Below are positions 43,062 through 51,615 of a stretch of DNA of 64,000 nt, piece after piece. Source of the stretch: Streptomyces marispadix (lineage in GTDB: Bacteria > Actinomycetota > Actinomycetes > Streptomycetales > Streptomycetaceae); assembly GCF_022524345.1 (NCBI RefSeq), contig NZ_JAKWJU010000002.1:3472001-3536000 (forward strand), written 5' to 3'. The notes below the pieces were generated by a model, which saw only the letters and a list, made by a program, of their open reading frames with translations, had not been told where the DNA came from and made no database searches. A program made the position numbers and the translations under genes. The first letter of the stretch is position 1. Every line of letters starts with the position of its first letter.

Positions 43062-43123
43062 ACGGTCTTGAAAACCGTCGTGAGGTGATCCCTCACCGTG
43101 GGTTCGAATCCCACCGCCTCCGC
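43062..43123 (+). repeat. attR core, 62-bp direct repeat of tRNA-Ser 3' part
   Basis: Identical to 10498-10559. There is no 5' half of a tRNA before it, so this is not a second tRNA gene but the right end of the element. Confidence 0.95.
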
Positions 43124-43139
43124 GGAGGTTATGAGTTTC

Positions 43140-43265
43140 GCAGGTCAGAAGGGGCGCCCGACGAAAACGGGCGCCCCTTCGGCGTGCACGGTGTCTCACT
43201 CTCGATCGCCCGTGTATCGGGTTCGACCAGCGCGTATGGGCCATGTGTTGGCCAGGATCGGCTGT
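43140..43265 (+). repeat. 126-bp flank repeat, chromosomal copy
   Basis: Diverged, gap-free counterpart of 10575-10700. It includes a terminator hairpin at 43151-43177 (GGGGCGCCCG / CGGGCGCCCC) with bases that compensate relative to the left copy, and the 16-mer variant GGGCCATGTGTTGGCC. Confidence 0.8.
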
Positions 43266-43394
43266 TGCCGTTCGTGCATATCCCGGGTGAAGTGAGCCGA
43301 GGCGGGCGTTTGGGACCATGAGGCGTGGGCGGCACCAGTCGTGAAGGTGCGATCCCACCCGCCGCCACACCACTCCAAGCGCCAGGAGCCTGCT

Positions 43395-44001
43395 GTGCCC
43401 TCCGCATTCAAGACCTCGTCGTGGGACGTTCACCGTCTGCCTCACGCGGAGGGCAAGAGCTTCCTGGTCACCGGCGGCAATGCGGGCATCGGGTACTTCG
43501 TCGCCGAGCAACTCGCCGGCACTGGGGCCACGGTCGTTCTCGGCAGCCGCGACGAGGCGAAGGCCAAAGCTGCGATCGCTTCGATCAGTTCACGCGTCCC
43601 CGGTGCCGATGTGCGGCATCTGCGTCTGGACCTGGCCGATCTCTCGTCGCTCAGGACGTCCGTGGACGCGCTCGAACTGGGCCGCCTCGATGCGGTCGTC
43701 TACAACGCCGGCGTGGCACTCGACCATCCACCGCGCCGCGAGACCGAGGACGGCCACGAGCTGATGTTCGCAACCAACCACCTCGGCCACTTCGCACTGA
43801 CCAGATGGCTGGCTCCCCTGCTCATGGCCACCCCAGAGAGCCGGATCGTCACCACCGGCAGAAAAGGCCGAGCGGCAGGCCGCGATCGAACGCATCTGGA
43901 ACCACCTGGCCGACAACACGATCGCGGCGCGCCTATGGGCGGCCAGCTGCGAACTGATCGGCGCCGACCTGGCGTTCACCCCAGACGGCCAGGTTCGCTG
44001 A
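43395..44001 (+). pseudogene. short-chain dehydrogenase/reductase with internal deletion
   Basis: The first 155 codons are a good SDR N-terminus: VTGGNAGIGYFVAEQLA (cofactor motif), NAGVALDH and MFATNHLGHFALT. After ESRIVTTG (about 43858) the frame shifts by one. The text continues with ERIWNHLADN and ARLWAASCELIGADLAF, which looks like an SDR C-terminus. The central catalytic YxxxK part, about 100 residues, is missing. GTG start after AGGAG. Reading straight on gives a nonsense tail to 44201. It borders attR. Confidence 0.75.
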
Positions 44002-44384
44002 GGCAGAAGGCGAAACGACTGCGTTCGCTGAGTGAACGCCTCCCTTGGATGGGGCGGACACAGCAGAGCGCTGGCTTTCGAGCAGTAGTGACGTTGCCTT
44101 CGATGGGTTCGGGAGGCGCCCCGATCTTCGGCTGGGCGATGTCGATGAGCTTGGGAGGCACCGGAGTTCTTGCCAGGGCAGCACCCGAGCTCCGCGGGTG
44201 AGGTCGCCTTCGATGCCCATGCCCATGCCCATGCTGTTCCAACAGTGGAAGTACTTGGGCAGGAGCAGAGCCGGCAACGCAGATGTGGGCGACTTGGCAG
44301 GCCGGAGCACTACCGCCCCCTCACCGACCTGGCTACGCGGCCGACGCTGATCCACGAGGGGGGCCGGTCGCTCTCCTCGAGTCC
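44002..44384. other. unassigned remnant DNA
   Basis: About 380 bp. A leftward frame reads PVPPKLIDIAQPKIGAPPEP, which looks protein-like, but it has no start or known family. Probably debris of earlier rearrangement at the tRNA-Ser hotspot. Confidence 0.35.
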
Positions 44385-45302
44385 TCACGGATGAACGCGG
44401 ATGATCGTCTGCCCGCTGATCCGCTCGGTCGGGTTGAAGGCGGCGACGGCGTGGTCGAGGGTCGAGACGTTGCCGATGTCGGTCCGCAGTCGTCCGTCAC
44501 GCACCCGCCGGACGATCTCGCTCAGTTGGGCACGATCGGCCTCGACGACGAAGTCGATCGCCTGGCCGTCCGCGGGCCGCGTCTCGGGCGGCCCGACGAT
44601 GGACACCAGCGTTCCTCCGGCTCGAACCAGGCCCGCGGAGCGCTTCTGAATGTCGCCGCCGATGACATCGAAGACCAGGTCGACGCCGCCGACGTCTTCC
44701 AGCGCGCTGTTCTCAAGGTCGACGAACTCCTGCGCGCCGAAGTCGAGCGTCTTCTGACGGTCGGCGGCGCGTCCGGTGCCGATGACGTACGCGCCGAACT
44801 CACGTGCAAGCTGCGTCACCATCGAGCCGACTGAGCCGGCCGCGCCGTGCACGAGCACGCTCTGCCCCGCCTGAAGGCGACCGTGCTCGAACAGTCCCTG
44901 CCACGCGGTCAGACCCGGAATCGGCAGGCTCGCGCCCACCGTGAAGTCGACGTCGCCCGGGAGCGGCGCGAGGTTGCGTGCCTCGACGGCCACGTACTCC
45001 GCCAGGGTGCCGTCGCGATGCCAGTCTGTGAGGCCGAACACCCGCTGTCCCACTGACAGCCCCGTCGTGCCATACCCGAGGGCGGTGACCACTCCGGCCA
45101 GCTCGTGCCCGGGAACCGACGGCGTCCGGTCACGGTCGACGCGATCGGTCCAGGTCGAGGGCCACGACAGCTCGGTCGGGACGAAGCCCGAGGCATGAGC
45201 CTCGACGACGACGTCGTTTGTCGCCGGTTCAGGCTCGGGCAGCTCCACCAGCGTCATCCCGGCCGTTCCCGCAGCCTGGTCCGTCACCACGATCGCTTTC
45301 AT
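44385..45302 (-). CDS. NADP-dependent quinone oxidoreductase-type MDR enzyme
   Basis: 305 residues, zinc-independent medium-chain dehydrogenase/reductase. VPGHELAGVVTALG near 75 and LTAWQGLFEHGRLQAGQSVLVHGAAGSVGSM (Rossmann motif near 150) are typical. KTLDFGAQEFVDLENSALED and IDFVVEADRAQLSEIV are standard for the quinone reductase/crotonyl-CoA-like group. The ATG at MKAIVV is chosen over an upstream in-frame ATG because MDRs begin so. Substrate unknown. Confidence 0.9.
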   Translation of the reverse strand: MKAIVVTDQAAGTAGMTLVELPEPEPATNDVVVEAHASGFVPTELSWPSTWTDRVDRDRTPSVPGHELAGVVTALGYGTTGLSVGQRVFGLTDWHRDGTLAEYVAVEARNLAPLPGDVDFTVGASLPIPGLTAWQGLFEHGRLQAGQSVLVHGAAGSVGSMVTQLAREFGAYVIGTGRAADRQKTLDFGAQEFVDLENSALEDVGGVDLVFDVIGGDIQKRSAGLVRAGGTLVSIVGPPETRPADGQAIDFVVEADRAQLSEIVRRVRDGRLRTDIGNVSTLDHAVAAFNPTERISGQTIIRVHP

Positions 45303-45368
45303 CAGGCACCTCCCTGTATCCAGTTCTCGCCGGCACACTCTGCGCACGCTTCTGTGGACGGTCTCGGG

Positions 45369-45662
45369 TCACTTGGCCGTCAGGGGGATGCGCAGGGTCA
45401 TGGTGCCGCGCAGGTCGAGCCATGCGTCGTCCGGTGAGCGCATCATGCGGAGCGTCACGTGGCCGCAGTGGGGGCAGCGCCCGACCAGGCCGGGGGCCCG
45501 GGTGTAGACGTGCAGCCGCGCCACCGGTTCGGTGACACCGCAATTCGCGCAGCGGCCGCGGGCGCTGGTGAGGTCGACGGCGAAGATCTCGGAGAGCGGG
45601 CCTGCCAGGGTGTTGCCGTCCTCGTACTCGTCGCCGTCGGGGTGGTGGGTCATGTCAGCCAT
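45369..45662 (-). CDS. zinc-ribbon protein, DUF6510-like (97 aa)
   Basis: Two CxxC pairs (GRCANCGVTEPVARLHVY, GRCPHCGHVTLRMM) form a zinc ribbon, followed by DDAWLDLRGTMTLRIPL. Proteins of this kind are found next to the ferredoxin-reductase-like and molybdopterin genes seen here. The ATG has GGAGG 5 nt upstream; its ribosome site overlaps the 3' end of the preceding gene. Probably a small partner of the redox genes, function unknown. Confidence 0.8.
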   Translation of the reverse strand: MADMTHHPDGDEYEDGNTLAGPLSEIFAVDLTSARGRCANCGVTEPVARLHVYTRAPGLVGRCPHCGHVTLRMMRSPDDAWLDLRGTMTLRIPLTAK

Positions 45663-45663
45663 G

Positions 45664-46424
45664 TCAGCCTCCACTGGGGCCGAATCGTTCGGTTCGGATG
45701 CGGTCGGGGCCGTGGCCCAGGTCGACGAGGAGGTCCGCCGCGGTCTCGACGAATCCCGTGGGGCCGCAGACGTAGCACATCGGTGAGGTCTCCGGCGGCC
45801 ACGCGAAGGCGCTGATGTCCTGCCTGGTGATCCGGCCGGCCGGCGCGGCCAGCCGTCGGGAGAGGTCCGTGTGTAGAGGAGTTCCGTCTCCAGGCCGGGG
45901 TCGCCGCGCATCAGTTCGGCGCCGTAGTAGCCCTCGGCCGGACTGCGGACCGAGTGCAGCAGCCGGAAGGGTGTGGGGTCGGTGGTCTCGCGCCGGGCGC
46001 GGATCATCGCCATGAGGGGTACGACGCCAGAGCCGCCGCCGATCAGCAGCACTGGCCGGGTTCCGTCCGGCGACCACACGAACCAGCCGCCGACCGGTCC
46101 GCGCAGCTCCACCGGGTCTCCCGCCGCGAGTTGATCGACCAGATACGGGGAGACCTCGCCGTCTGCGACCCTCTGCACCGTGATCTCGACGTGCTGCCCG
46201 CCGGGCGCCGACGCGAGCGAGTAGCTGCGCTGGGCGCTGTAACCGTCCTCAGCGGTCAGCCGCACGTCCACGTGCTGTCCTGCCAGGTGACCGGGCCAGT
46301 CCGGCACGTCCAGTACGAGAGTGCTCGCGGTCGCGTTCTCCGTGCGCCTCTCCATGAGCGTCGCGACCCGCCAGCGCAGGCGGGGGCGGGTGCCTAGTCG
46401 CCCTGATACCGCTGCTCGCGCCAT
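45664..46424 (-). pseudogene. ferredoxin reductase-type FAD/NAD oxidoreductase with frameshift
   Basis: The N-terminal part is normal: LAGQHVDVRLTAEDGYSAQR, RSYSLASAP (FAD site), GPVGGWFVW and LLIGGGSGVVPLMAMI (NAD site). The frame is lost in the GC repeat near 45831-45850. The remainder (RITRQDISAFAWPPETSPMC, YVCGPTGFVETAADLL, ERFGPSGG) is encoded in another frame and ends at the expected place. It is either a recent one-base indel or a sequencing error. Enzymes of this type pass electrons to the molybdopterin protein encoded upstream. The ATG overlaps the upstream gene by 31 nt. Confidence 0.8.
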
Positions 46425-46993
46425 GGGTCTCCGTAGTCGTGGTAGCCGAGGCTCTCCCAGAAGCCGGGCTCGTCCCGGGTGAGCAGGCGCATGCCGTGCA
46501 CCCACTTCGCCGACTTCCAGAAGTAGAGGTGGGGGACGAGCAGCCGGGCCGGGCCGCCGTGCTCCGGCGGAATGTCGTCGCCTTCGTAGCCGTAGGCGAT
46601 CCAGGCCTGGCCCTCTGTCAGGTCCTCCAGCGGCAGGTTCGTGGTGTATCCGCCGTAGGAGCTGACCATGACGAAGTCGGCGGCCGTCTCCACGTCCGCG
46701 AGGAGTACGTCGAGGGAGACGCCCTGCCAGGAGGTGTCGAACTTCGACCACTTCGTCACGCAGTGCAGGTCGAGCGTGGGGCTCTCGCTCGGCAGGGACG
46801 TCAATTCGGCCCAATTCCAGGAATGCCGGTCTCCCGTTTCGGTGGTCACCGTGAACTCCCAGTCGTCCCGGCCGATTTGCGGCGTAGGGCCGGCCGAAAG
46901 CACCGGAAAGTCATGCGTCTCGTACTGCCCCGGCGGCAGCCGGCGGGAGGACTCCCGCGGACGACCCCGGAATCCGGGGGAGACCACACCCAT
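46394..46993 (-). CDS. sulfite oxidase-like molybdopterin oxidoreductase
   Basis: 199 residues, single molybdopterin-binding domain. LDLHCVTKWSKFDTSWQGV carries the Cys that ligates molybdenum. SSYGGYTTNLPLEDL, HGGPARLLVPHLYFWKSAKW and FWESLGYHDYGDPWREQRY are the conserved segments. No Tat signal or heme domain, so a cytosolic enzyme of the short type. It forms an operon with the FAD-dependent reductase and the zinc-ribbon protein. Confidence 0.92.
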   Translation of the reverse strand: MGVVSPGFRGRPRESSRRLPPGQYETHDFPVLSAGPTPQIGRDDWEFTVTTETGDRHSWNWAELTSLPSESPTLDLHCVTKWSKFDTSWQGVSLDVLLADVETAADFVMVSSYGGYTTNLPLEDLTEGQAWIAYGYEGDDIPPEHGGPARLLVPHLYFWKSAKWVHGMRLLTRDEPGFWESLGYHDYGDPWREQRYQGD

Positions 46994-47273
46994 CCGCGAC
47001 TCCTTCTTCTCCGTCCCCGAAGGGAATGGGACGCAGCGCGCCCACGACGCCTGCTACCGGCGGTGACGAATCGTCGAGCTTTGACGAACGTACGATTCGG
47101 TGATCGAGAATGCGACGCGAGGAGCCGGTCGGCGTAACGCCCAGCGGAAGCGAGCCCTCGTGGACCCGTGTCCAGGGCACGCCCGGCGTGGAGATCGCCC
47201 GCCCACCCGGGCGGACATCGGGGCGACGTGGCCAGGGCGGTGGTTGCGTCATGTCGGGCTCGAAGGCGGCCAA

Positions 47274-47546
47274 CTAGCGTCTGCCCAGTTCATAGTGCTC
47301 ACTGTGCAGGCCCTTCTCGGCCACGCCGAAAGCGGCGACCTTGCGGACAGCGATGATGGCGACCGTAAGCAAGATGCTGCTCCAGGACAGATCACCCGCG
47401 AGACGGAGCAGGCCCGCCGCCATGAGAAAGTCCAGGAGCAGCGGCAGGGCGGTGCGAATCGTGCGCGTGGTCGCATAGGCGGCCAGGAAGGACACGACAC
47501 CGAGTGCGGTGATCAGCAGCGCGGCTGCCTCGATCGCGGCGTTCAC
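47274..47546 (-). CDS. small membrane protein paired with DUF1622 protein (90 aa)
   Basis: Three hydrophobic helices (EAAALLITALGVVSFLAAYA, TALPLLLDFLMAAGLLRLA, SILLTVAIIAVRKVAAFGV). Its GTG directly follows the stop of the upstream DUF1622 gene. Such pairs occur widely in actinobacteria without known function. Confidence 0.75.
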   Translation of the reverse strand: MNAAIEAAALLITALGVVSFLAAYATTRTIRTALPLLLDFLMAAGLLRLAGDLSWSSILLTVAIIAVRKVAAFGVAEKGLHSEHYELGRR

Positions 47547-47975
47547 CTAGGGCGCCTTTCGCCCGCTGGACCGGGCTTCCGCGTCTTGCTGTGGTTCTCC
47601 TTCCGCGTCGCGTTCGAGCTCGGCGCGCTCATGGGCGATCTCACGGCCCAGGATGTAGTTGAGCGCCGTCCGGATGGCGGCGATCGCGGCGAGCTGTCCG
47701 ATCTCGCTGAAACTGGGCGCCACCGCGGTACGCAGTACATCGCCCGCCAACTGGAACTCGAGCCCCAGCACGAGAAACCTGCCCAGCGTCAGCCGGATCC
47801 GGTGGAACCCTCGCCCGTGGCCCCCGCTACGCACCACGGCCGCGATGAAGCGGGCGAACGCCCAGACCGCCCCCACAAAAATGATCAACGCTCCCGCGGT
47901 CTCCACCACACGTACGAGGACACCGATCGCCTCACGCAGACCCGACTCCGGCAGTACCTCCCACGACAGGACCAT
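47547..47975 (-). CDS. DUF1622 membrane protein
   Basis: 142 residues with two N-terminal hydrophobic segments (TAGALIIFVGAVWAFARFIA, and one near LGRFLVLGLEFQLAGDVLRT). The conserved text LEFQLAGDVLRTAVAPSFSE and IGQLAAIAAIRTALNYILGR is diagnostic of DUF1622. The C-terminus is charged and polar. Function unknown. Confidence 0.88.
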   Translation of the reverse strand: MVLSWEVLPESGLREAIGVLVRVVETAGALIIFVGAVWAFARFIAAVVRSGGHGRGFHRIRLTLGRFLVLGLEFQLAGDVLRTAVAPSFSEIGQLAAIAAIRTALNYILGREIAHERAELERDAEGEPQQDAEARSSGRKAP

Positions 47976-48195
47976 GCCTGGCAGTTACCCGCCCGCCGGA
48001 GCCCCTTTCACCACCGAGCCTCCCGGGCCCTTCTAACGGCAGACACCAGGCACCGGATCAAGCTTGCAGCACGCGGAACAGACTCCCCGTGCGGTGCAAC
48101 CCCCCGCCGTCGAGGGCGCGTGTTCGTCGGTAGCGGTGCGCGGCCCGGGGCTGCGCTGCGTCCGTGCCCGGATATGCGACGGGGGTGAGAGATCG

Positions 48196-48618
48196 GTGGT
48201 GGACGCCGGTATTTCGTTCTGGATCTGTCTGGCCGGCGCCGTGTCCTTCTCGGGCGTCCTTTGCCTGGAGGCCCGCTCGGTGCTCCGGTTGCGTCGTGAA
48301 GGCGTGCGTGCCGAGGGGACCGTGGTCGACAACGTGGAGAAAGCGGAGCCGAGACGGCGGCGGTGGGTGCCCGTCATCGCGTTCACCGACGCCGAGGGCT
48401 ACCACGTGGAGTTCGTATCGCGGGTCCAGTCAGGGCGTTCCCTGCCGCTCGGGCGCACGGTGAGCGTGATCTATCCGCGCGAGAATCCGTGGGCCGCTCG
48501 GATCGACCGCTGGGCCGATCTGTGGCTCGGCGTCACGTTGCTGGTCGTCATGCTGGCCGGCGACGGGTGGGCACTGATCGGCCTGGGGATGCAAGTCGCG
48601 GCGGAGGGAGGCGTGTGA
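48196..48618 (+). CDS. DUF3592-like membrane protein, copy 1
   Basis: 140 residues. An N-terminal helix (ISFWICLAGAVSFSGVLCL), a beta-rich centre (GVRAEGTVVDNVEKAEPRRR, WVPVIAFTDAEGYHVEF, GRTVSVIYPRENPWAARID) and a C-terminal helix (LWLGVTLLVVMLAGDGWAL). This is the DUF3592 pattern. Two adjacent GTG codons can start it after GGGGGTGAGAG. A paralogue follows directly. Confidence 0.8.
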   Translation: MVDAGISFWICLAGAVSFSGVLCLEARSVLRLRREGVRAEGTVVDNVEKAEPRRRRWVPVIAFTDAEGYHVEFVSRVQSGRSLPLGRTVSVIYPRENPWAARIDRWADLWLGVTLLVVMLAGDGWALIGLGMQVAAEGGV

Positions 48619-48619
48619 C

Positions 48620-49045
48620 ATGTCGGGACGAGCGCGGAACCTCACGCGCCGCCTGCCGGACAAGCCCGGTGCATTCCTGGTCGGTCTCTACGCGTTGAGC
48701 CTGGGCTGCCGGGAAGCCTCACTTGCGCTGCGTCTGCGCCGGCGCGGTCTGACTGCTGAGGGCACGGTGGTGGAGAACGTCCGCTGCACGGGCGCGAGCG
48801 GACCGTCCTGGGCTCCCGTGATCGCTTTCACCGACTGTGCGGGCAACCGAGTGGAGTTCACCCCCAGCATGCGGGGCACCGGCATGGGAATCTCCACCGG
48901 CCGCACCGTGGAGGTGATCTACCTCCCCGAGTCATCGCCGGACGCCCGGGTCAACACCTGGCAGCACCTTCTCCTGCCGTCTCTGGTCGCCATGTTCGCG
49001 GGTCTGGCGCTCGTCGCCTTCGCCGTCTTGTTCGTGGCCCTGTAG
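48620..49045 (+). CDS. DUF3592-like membrane protein, copy 2
   Basis: 141 residues with the same layout as the preceding protein: TAEGTVVENVRCTGASGPSW, APVIAFTDCAGNRVEFTPSM, GRTVEVIYLPESSPDARVNT and a C-terminal helix. The ATG overlaps the region of the upstream stop, so the tandem pair is co-translated. It arose by gene duplication. Function unknown. Confidence 0.8.
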   Translation: MSGRARNLTRRLPDKPGAFLVGLYALSLGCREASLALRLRRRGLTAEGTVVENVRCTGASGPSWAPVIAFTDCAGNRVEFTPSMRGTGMGISTGRTVEVIYLPESSPDARVNTWQHLLLPSLVAMFAGLALVAFAVLFVAL

Positions 49046-49205
49046 CGAGGGCGTCTGCTGAAGATCCAGCCGGAGGTGGCCGGGGCTCGTGTGCTCTCGT
49101 CAGCCTTGGGCATTCTCGTCAACTCCACCGCTGGCCAAGGGAGTCGGTCGGTGGGCAGGGACCGGGGCCCCTTTCCGTTTGCCTGTCCGGCTGGAGGACC
49201 GTGGG

Positions 49206-49826
49206 TCAGCGCAGCACGCGATAGGTCACGTGCGTGACCGAGTTCGCTGCTCGCGACTCCACCTGCTCAAGGTTCAGTGACGGTACGCCGTCGAAGAGCC
49301 GCGTGCCCGCGCCGAGCGTGAACGGCACGATGTGCAGCCGCAGTTCGTCGATCAGGCCTGCGGCGAGGTACTGGTTGACGGTGGTCGCGCCCCCGTGAAT
49401 CGACACGTCGCGGTCCCCGGCCGCCTCGCGTGCCTGCCGCAGTGCGGACTCGATGCCGTCGGTGACGAAGTGGAACGTGGTGCCGCCGTCCATCGGCTGC
49501 GGGTCGCGCGGGTGGTGGGTGAGCACGAAGACCGGTGCGTGGTAGGGCGGGTCGTCTCCCCACCAGCCCTTCCACTGCCGGTCCCACGCGCCGCGTACGG
49601 GGCCGAACATGTTGCGCCCCATGATGAAGGCGCCGACCGCCGTCAGCCGGTCGAGCTCGGCCTGCCGCTGCTCCGGGGTCTCGAACATCCAGGCGTGCAG
49701 CCTTTCTCCCCAGCCGTCGCCGGCGTCGTCGCCGAACGGGCGCTGCTCGGTCTGGTTGAGCCCGGCCGAGTATCCGTCGACGGAGATCGACAGGTCGCAG
49801 GTCACCCTGCCCGACTGTTCAGTCAC
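49206..49826 (-). CDS. dihydrofolate reductase family (RibD C-terminal) protein
   Basis: 206 residues. VTCDLSISVDGYSAGLNQTE at the start, AFIMGRNMFGPVRGAW, VFVLTHHPRDPQPMDGGTTF, DVSIHGGATTVNQYLAAGLI and FTLGAGTRLFDGV are the conserved blocks of this NADPH-binding fold. The GTG start has AGGAGG upstream. Common in Streptomyces as an uncharacterised reductase, so a role in folate or riboflavin synthesis is not implied. Confidence 0.92.
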   Translation of the reverse strand: MTEQSGRVTCDLSISVDGYSAGLNQTEQRPFGDDAGDGWGERLHAWMFETPEQRQAELDRLTAVGAFIMGRNMFGPVRGAWDRQWKGWWGDDPPYHAPVFVLTHHPRDPQPMDGGTTFHFVTDGIESALRQAREAAGDRDVSIHGGATTVNQYLAAGLIDELRLHIVPFTLGAGTRLFDGVPSLNLEQVESRAANSVTHVTYRVLR

Positions 49827-50180
49827 TGCGTCATCCTCCTGGTGGCGACCTTTCCGTCGCCCTAGCGGTGAGCCGCCTGAGCCGTTCAACACCGGAGCAG
49901 ACCGTTGCGGGGCCGCGAACTCATCGCACGCCCCTACCAAGGTTGCCGGGCTGCGAGCTGCTCCCGGCTCGGAGGACCCGGCACGAGCGACCACAGCCGG
50001 GAACAGCTACGAGGGCGCCGCGCCGCGATGCCCGAATAGCGCCTTGAGCAAGCAGACCTGCAACTGCCGCCGGATCACGGTCGGTTGTGCTTGTCGGCTC
50101 TCGTGGGCGTCATGCCTTGAGAGGCAACTCGCGGCGACTCGGCGCGGACCAGATCAGCGTCCTCGTTCTGACGCGCCGCT
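49827..50180. other. intergenic region, nothing recognised
   Basis: About 350 bp between two leftward genes. No supported frame, repeat or RNA element seen. Confidence 0.35.
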
Positions 50181-50444
50181 TCACAGTCCGATCTGCCACG
50201 GGAACGGCGGCAGCTCGGCCGCGCGGCAGTAGACGTCCAGCGCCCACGGCAACAGCGCCGCCATGGGGTGCAGCCGGGCGCCCTTCATGCTGGCGAGCTG
50301 CCGGGCACTGTGCTGCACACATCCCGTGATCTGCGTGCCGTCGCCGGTGACGATCACCACTGCGGCCAGCGGCCCCTCGCACGGCGTCGGATCGCCCTCG
50401 TCCGCCGCGGCGCACCGCCGGGTTAAGCCGTCCGGACTCCCCAT
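50181..50444 (-). CDS. hypothetical protein (87 aa)
   Basis: Short protein with AAVVIVTGDGTQITGCVQHS and MKGARLHPMAALLPWALDVY. It resembles a small conserved Streptomyces protein of unknown function. A GAAGGGGG box precedes the ATG. Two Cys are present but no zinc pattern. Confidence 0.6.
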   Translation of the reverse strand: MGSPDGLTRRCAAADEGDPTPCEGPLAAVVIVTGDGTQITGCVQHSARQLASMKGARLHPMAALLPWALDVYCRAAELPPFPWQIGL

Positions 50445-50809
50445 TCCGCCCCCTTCCCGATGCCACTCTCGGCAAGGGAAAGCTGCCCCAACTAATCCTC
50501 TTTACGGGCTAGTTGGATACTCCATGGGGTGATATTTACGGCGGATTACCCTCGCGCGCCCCTCCCCGGGCGGGCGGCCGAGTAGGGCCCGGTTCTTCAC
50601 CCCGCAACGCGCCGTCGCCCGGGGCGACATCGGCGCTCGCCTCCGCCGAGCACATCGTGAACGAGGCCCTACTGGGGCGTGGGCGTCAACTCCCTTGAGG
50701 GCGGCGGCACTCGGTCGGGTGGCATGATCAACTGTCGCCGGATTCCGACCCGTTTTCCCGGGCAGTCTGGGCGAGTTCCAGCAATTCGGACACTCGCCAG
50801 AGGAGATCA
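50445..50809. other. intergenic region upstream of secreted lectin-like gene
   Basis: About 365 bp between divergent genes. The part near 50500-50530 (TTTACGGGCTAGTTGGATAC, then TCCATGGGGTGATATTTACG) is AT-richer and likely promoter DNA. No other structure noted. Confidence 0.35.
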
Positions 50810-51373
50810 ATGCGCAACTCGCGCTTCCGTGTAGCAATGGCCGCCGTCGCCGCTCTCGTCGGCGCCCTGGGCAGCGGCAGTTCGGCACAGGCCGCACCGG
50901 CGGCGCCGGTGGCAGCAGGTGCGGTTCCCACCGGTTCGAATGTCGTCATCACCAACAACGCCTACTCGAACTACCTGATCCCTGACGACACGAAGGGCAA
51001 GCCCGGCACCTACCTCCAGGTGTACTACGCCGACAACCATCCCTACCCGCGCACCTTCACCTTCGAGCCGGTCAGCGGCCGGGAAGGCATCTACAAGTGG
51101 AAGCACTCCAGCATGGGGGCCTGCGCCGAGACCCAGGGCAGCGGAAAGGTCGGCACCTCGGTCTACCTACAGGAGTGCAACTCCAACAAGGCGCAGTGGT
51201 GGGTCGTCCGGCTCGTGCACGGCACCGGTGACCAGTTCGTCATCTCCCCCTACAACGACGAGAGCCTGGCGGTGACCGGCCTCTACGGCAACGACAACAT
51301 CGCCCCGCTGCGCGAACTGCCCAGCGCCACCACGTCCACGGCGCCGCAGCGCTGGCACATCGATCCGAGGTAG
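50810..51373 (+). CDS. secreted RICIN-like beta-trefoil protein
   Basis: 187 residues. The signal peptide MRNSRFRVAMAAVAALVGAL ends near AQAAP, about residue 30. The mature part is a beta-trefoil/RICIN-type domain (YKWKHSSMGACAETQGSGKV, VYLQECNSNKAQWWVVR, DQFVISPYNDESLAV, PQRWHIDPR). Probably a secreted carbohydrate-binding protein or inhibitor. A second RICIN protein is encoded 2 kb downstream. Confidence 0.85.
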   Translation: MRNSRFRVAMAAVAALVGALGSGSSAQAAPAAPVAAGAVPTGSNVVITNNAYSNYLIPDDTKGKPGTYLQVYYADNHPYPRTFTFEPVSGREGIYKWKHSSMGACAETQGSGKVGTSVYLQECNSNKAQWWVVRLVHGTGDQFVISPYNDESLAVTGLYGNDNIAPLRELPSATTSTAPQRWHIDPR

Positions 51374-51615
51374 GCGAGGCAGTTGGAGCCGGGCCGCAAG
51401 CGGCGGCCGGCAACTCGGCCCCCGGTCAGGGCAGTCGACCGGGGGCCGGGTCGTGGCCGGGGCCCGGGGGCGGGCGTTGCCGACCGGGTGCCGTTGTTCC
51501 ACGTGGAACCAAGCACAGCGCAACGAGGCCCATGCAGGCGGTAGTTGACCGACGGACGCTGTTCAGGGTGCAGTCGATCAGCTCATTCATGCTTGCCGTT
51601 CATCTGCGGTCGTGC

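Larger units (their letters stand above)
10498..43123. mobile_element. actinomycete integrative and conjugative element (AICE) in tRNA-Ser, 32.6 kb
   Basis: Bounded by perfect 62-bp direct repeats derived from the tRNA-Ser 3' part. It has the defining AICE set: integrase next to the attachment site, excisionase, replication protein, TraB FtsK-like DNA translocase, SpdB-like spread protein and a GntR-type repressor with operators. The size is above the usual 9-24 kb of AICEs because of about 19 kb of cargo between 23.4 and 42.9 kb. Backbone genes run leftward from 21.3 kb, and the regulator points the other way. All core genes look intact, so the element may be active. The attachment repeats and gene content are seen directly; mobility is inferred. 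Confidence 0.93.

Noticed and set aside
43062..43123. Second tRNA-Ser gene
   Set aside because: Only the 3' 62 bases are present; the acceptor 5' strand and D-arm are missing, so it is attR.
50502..50897. 131-codon leftward frame upstream of the secreted RICIN-like protein
   Set aside because: It overlaps the signal-peptide region of a better-supported gene and lacks any motif.
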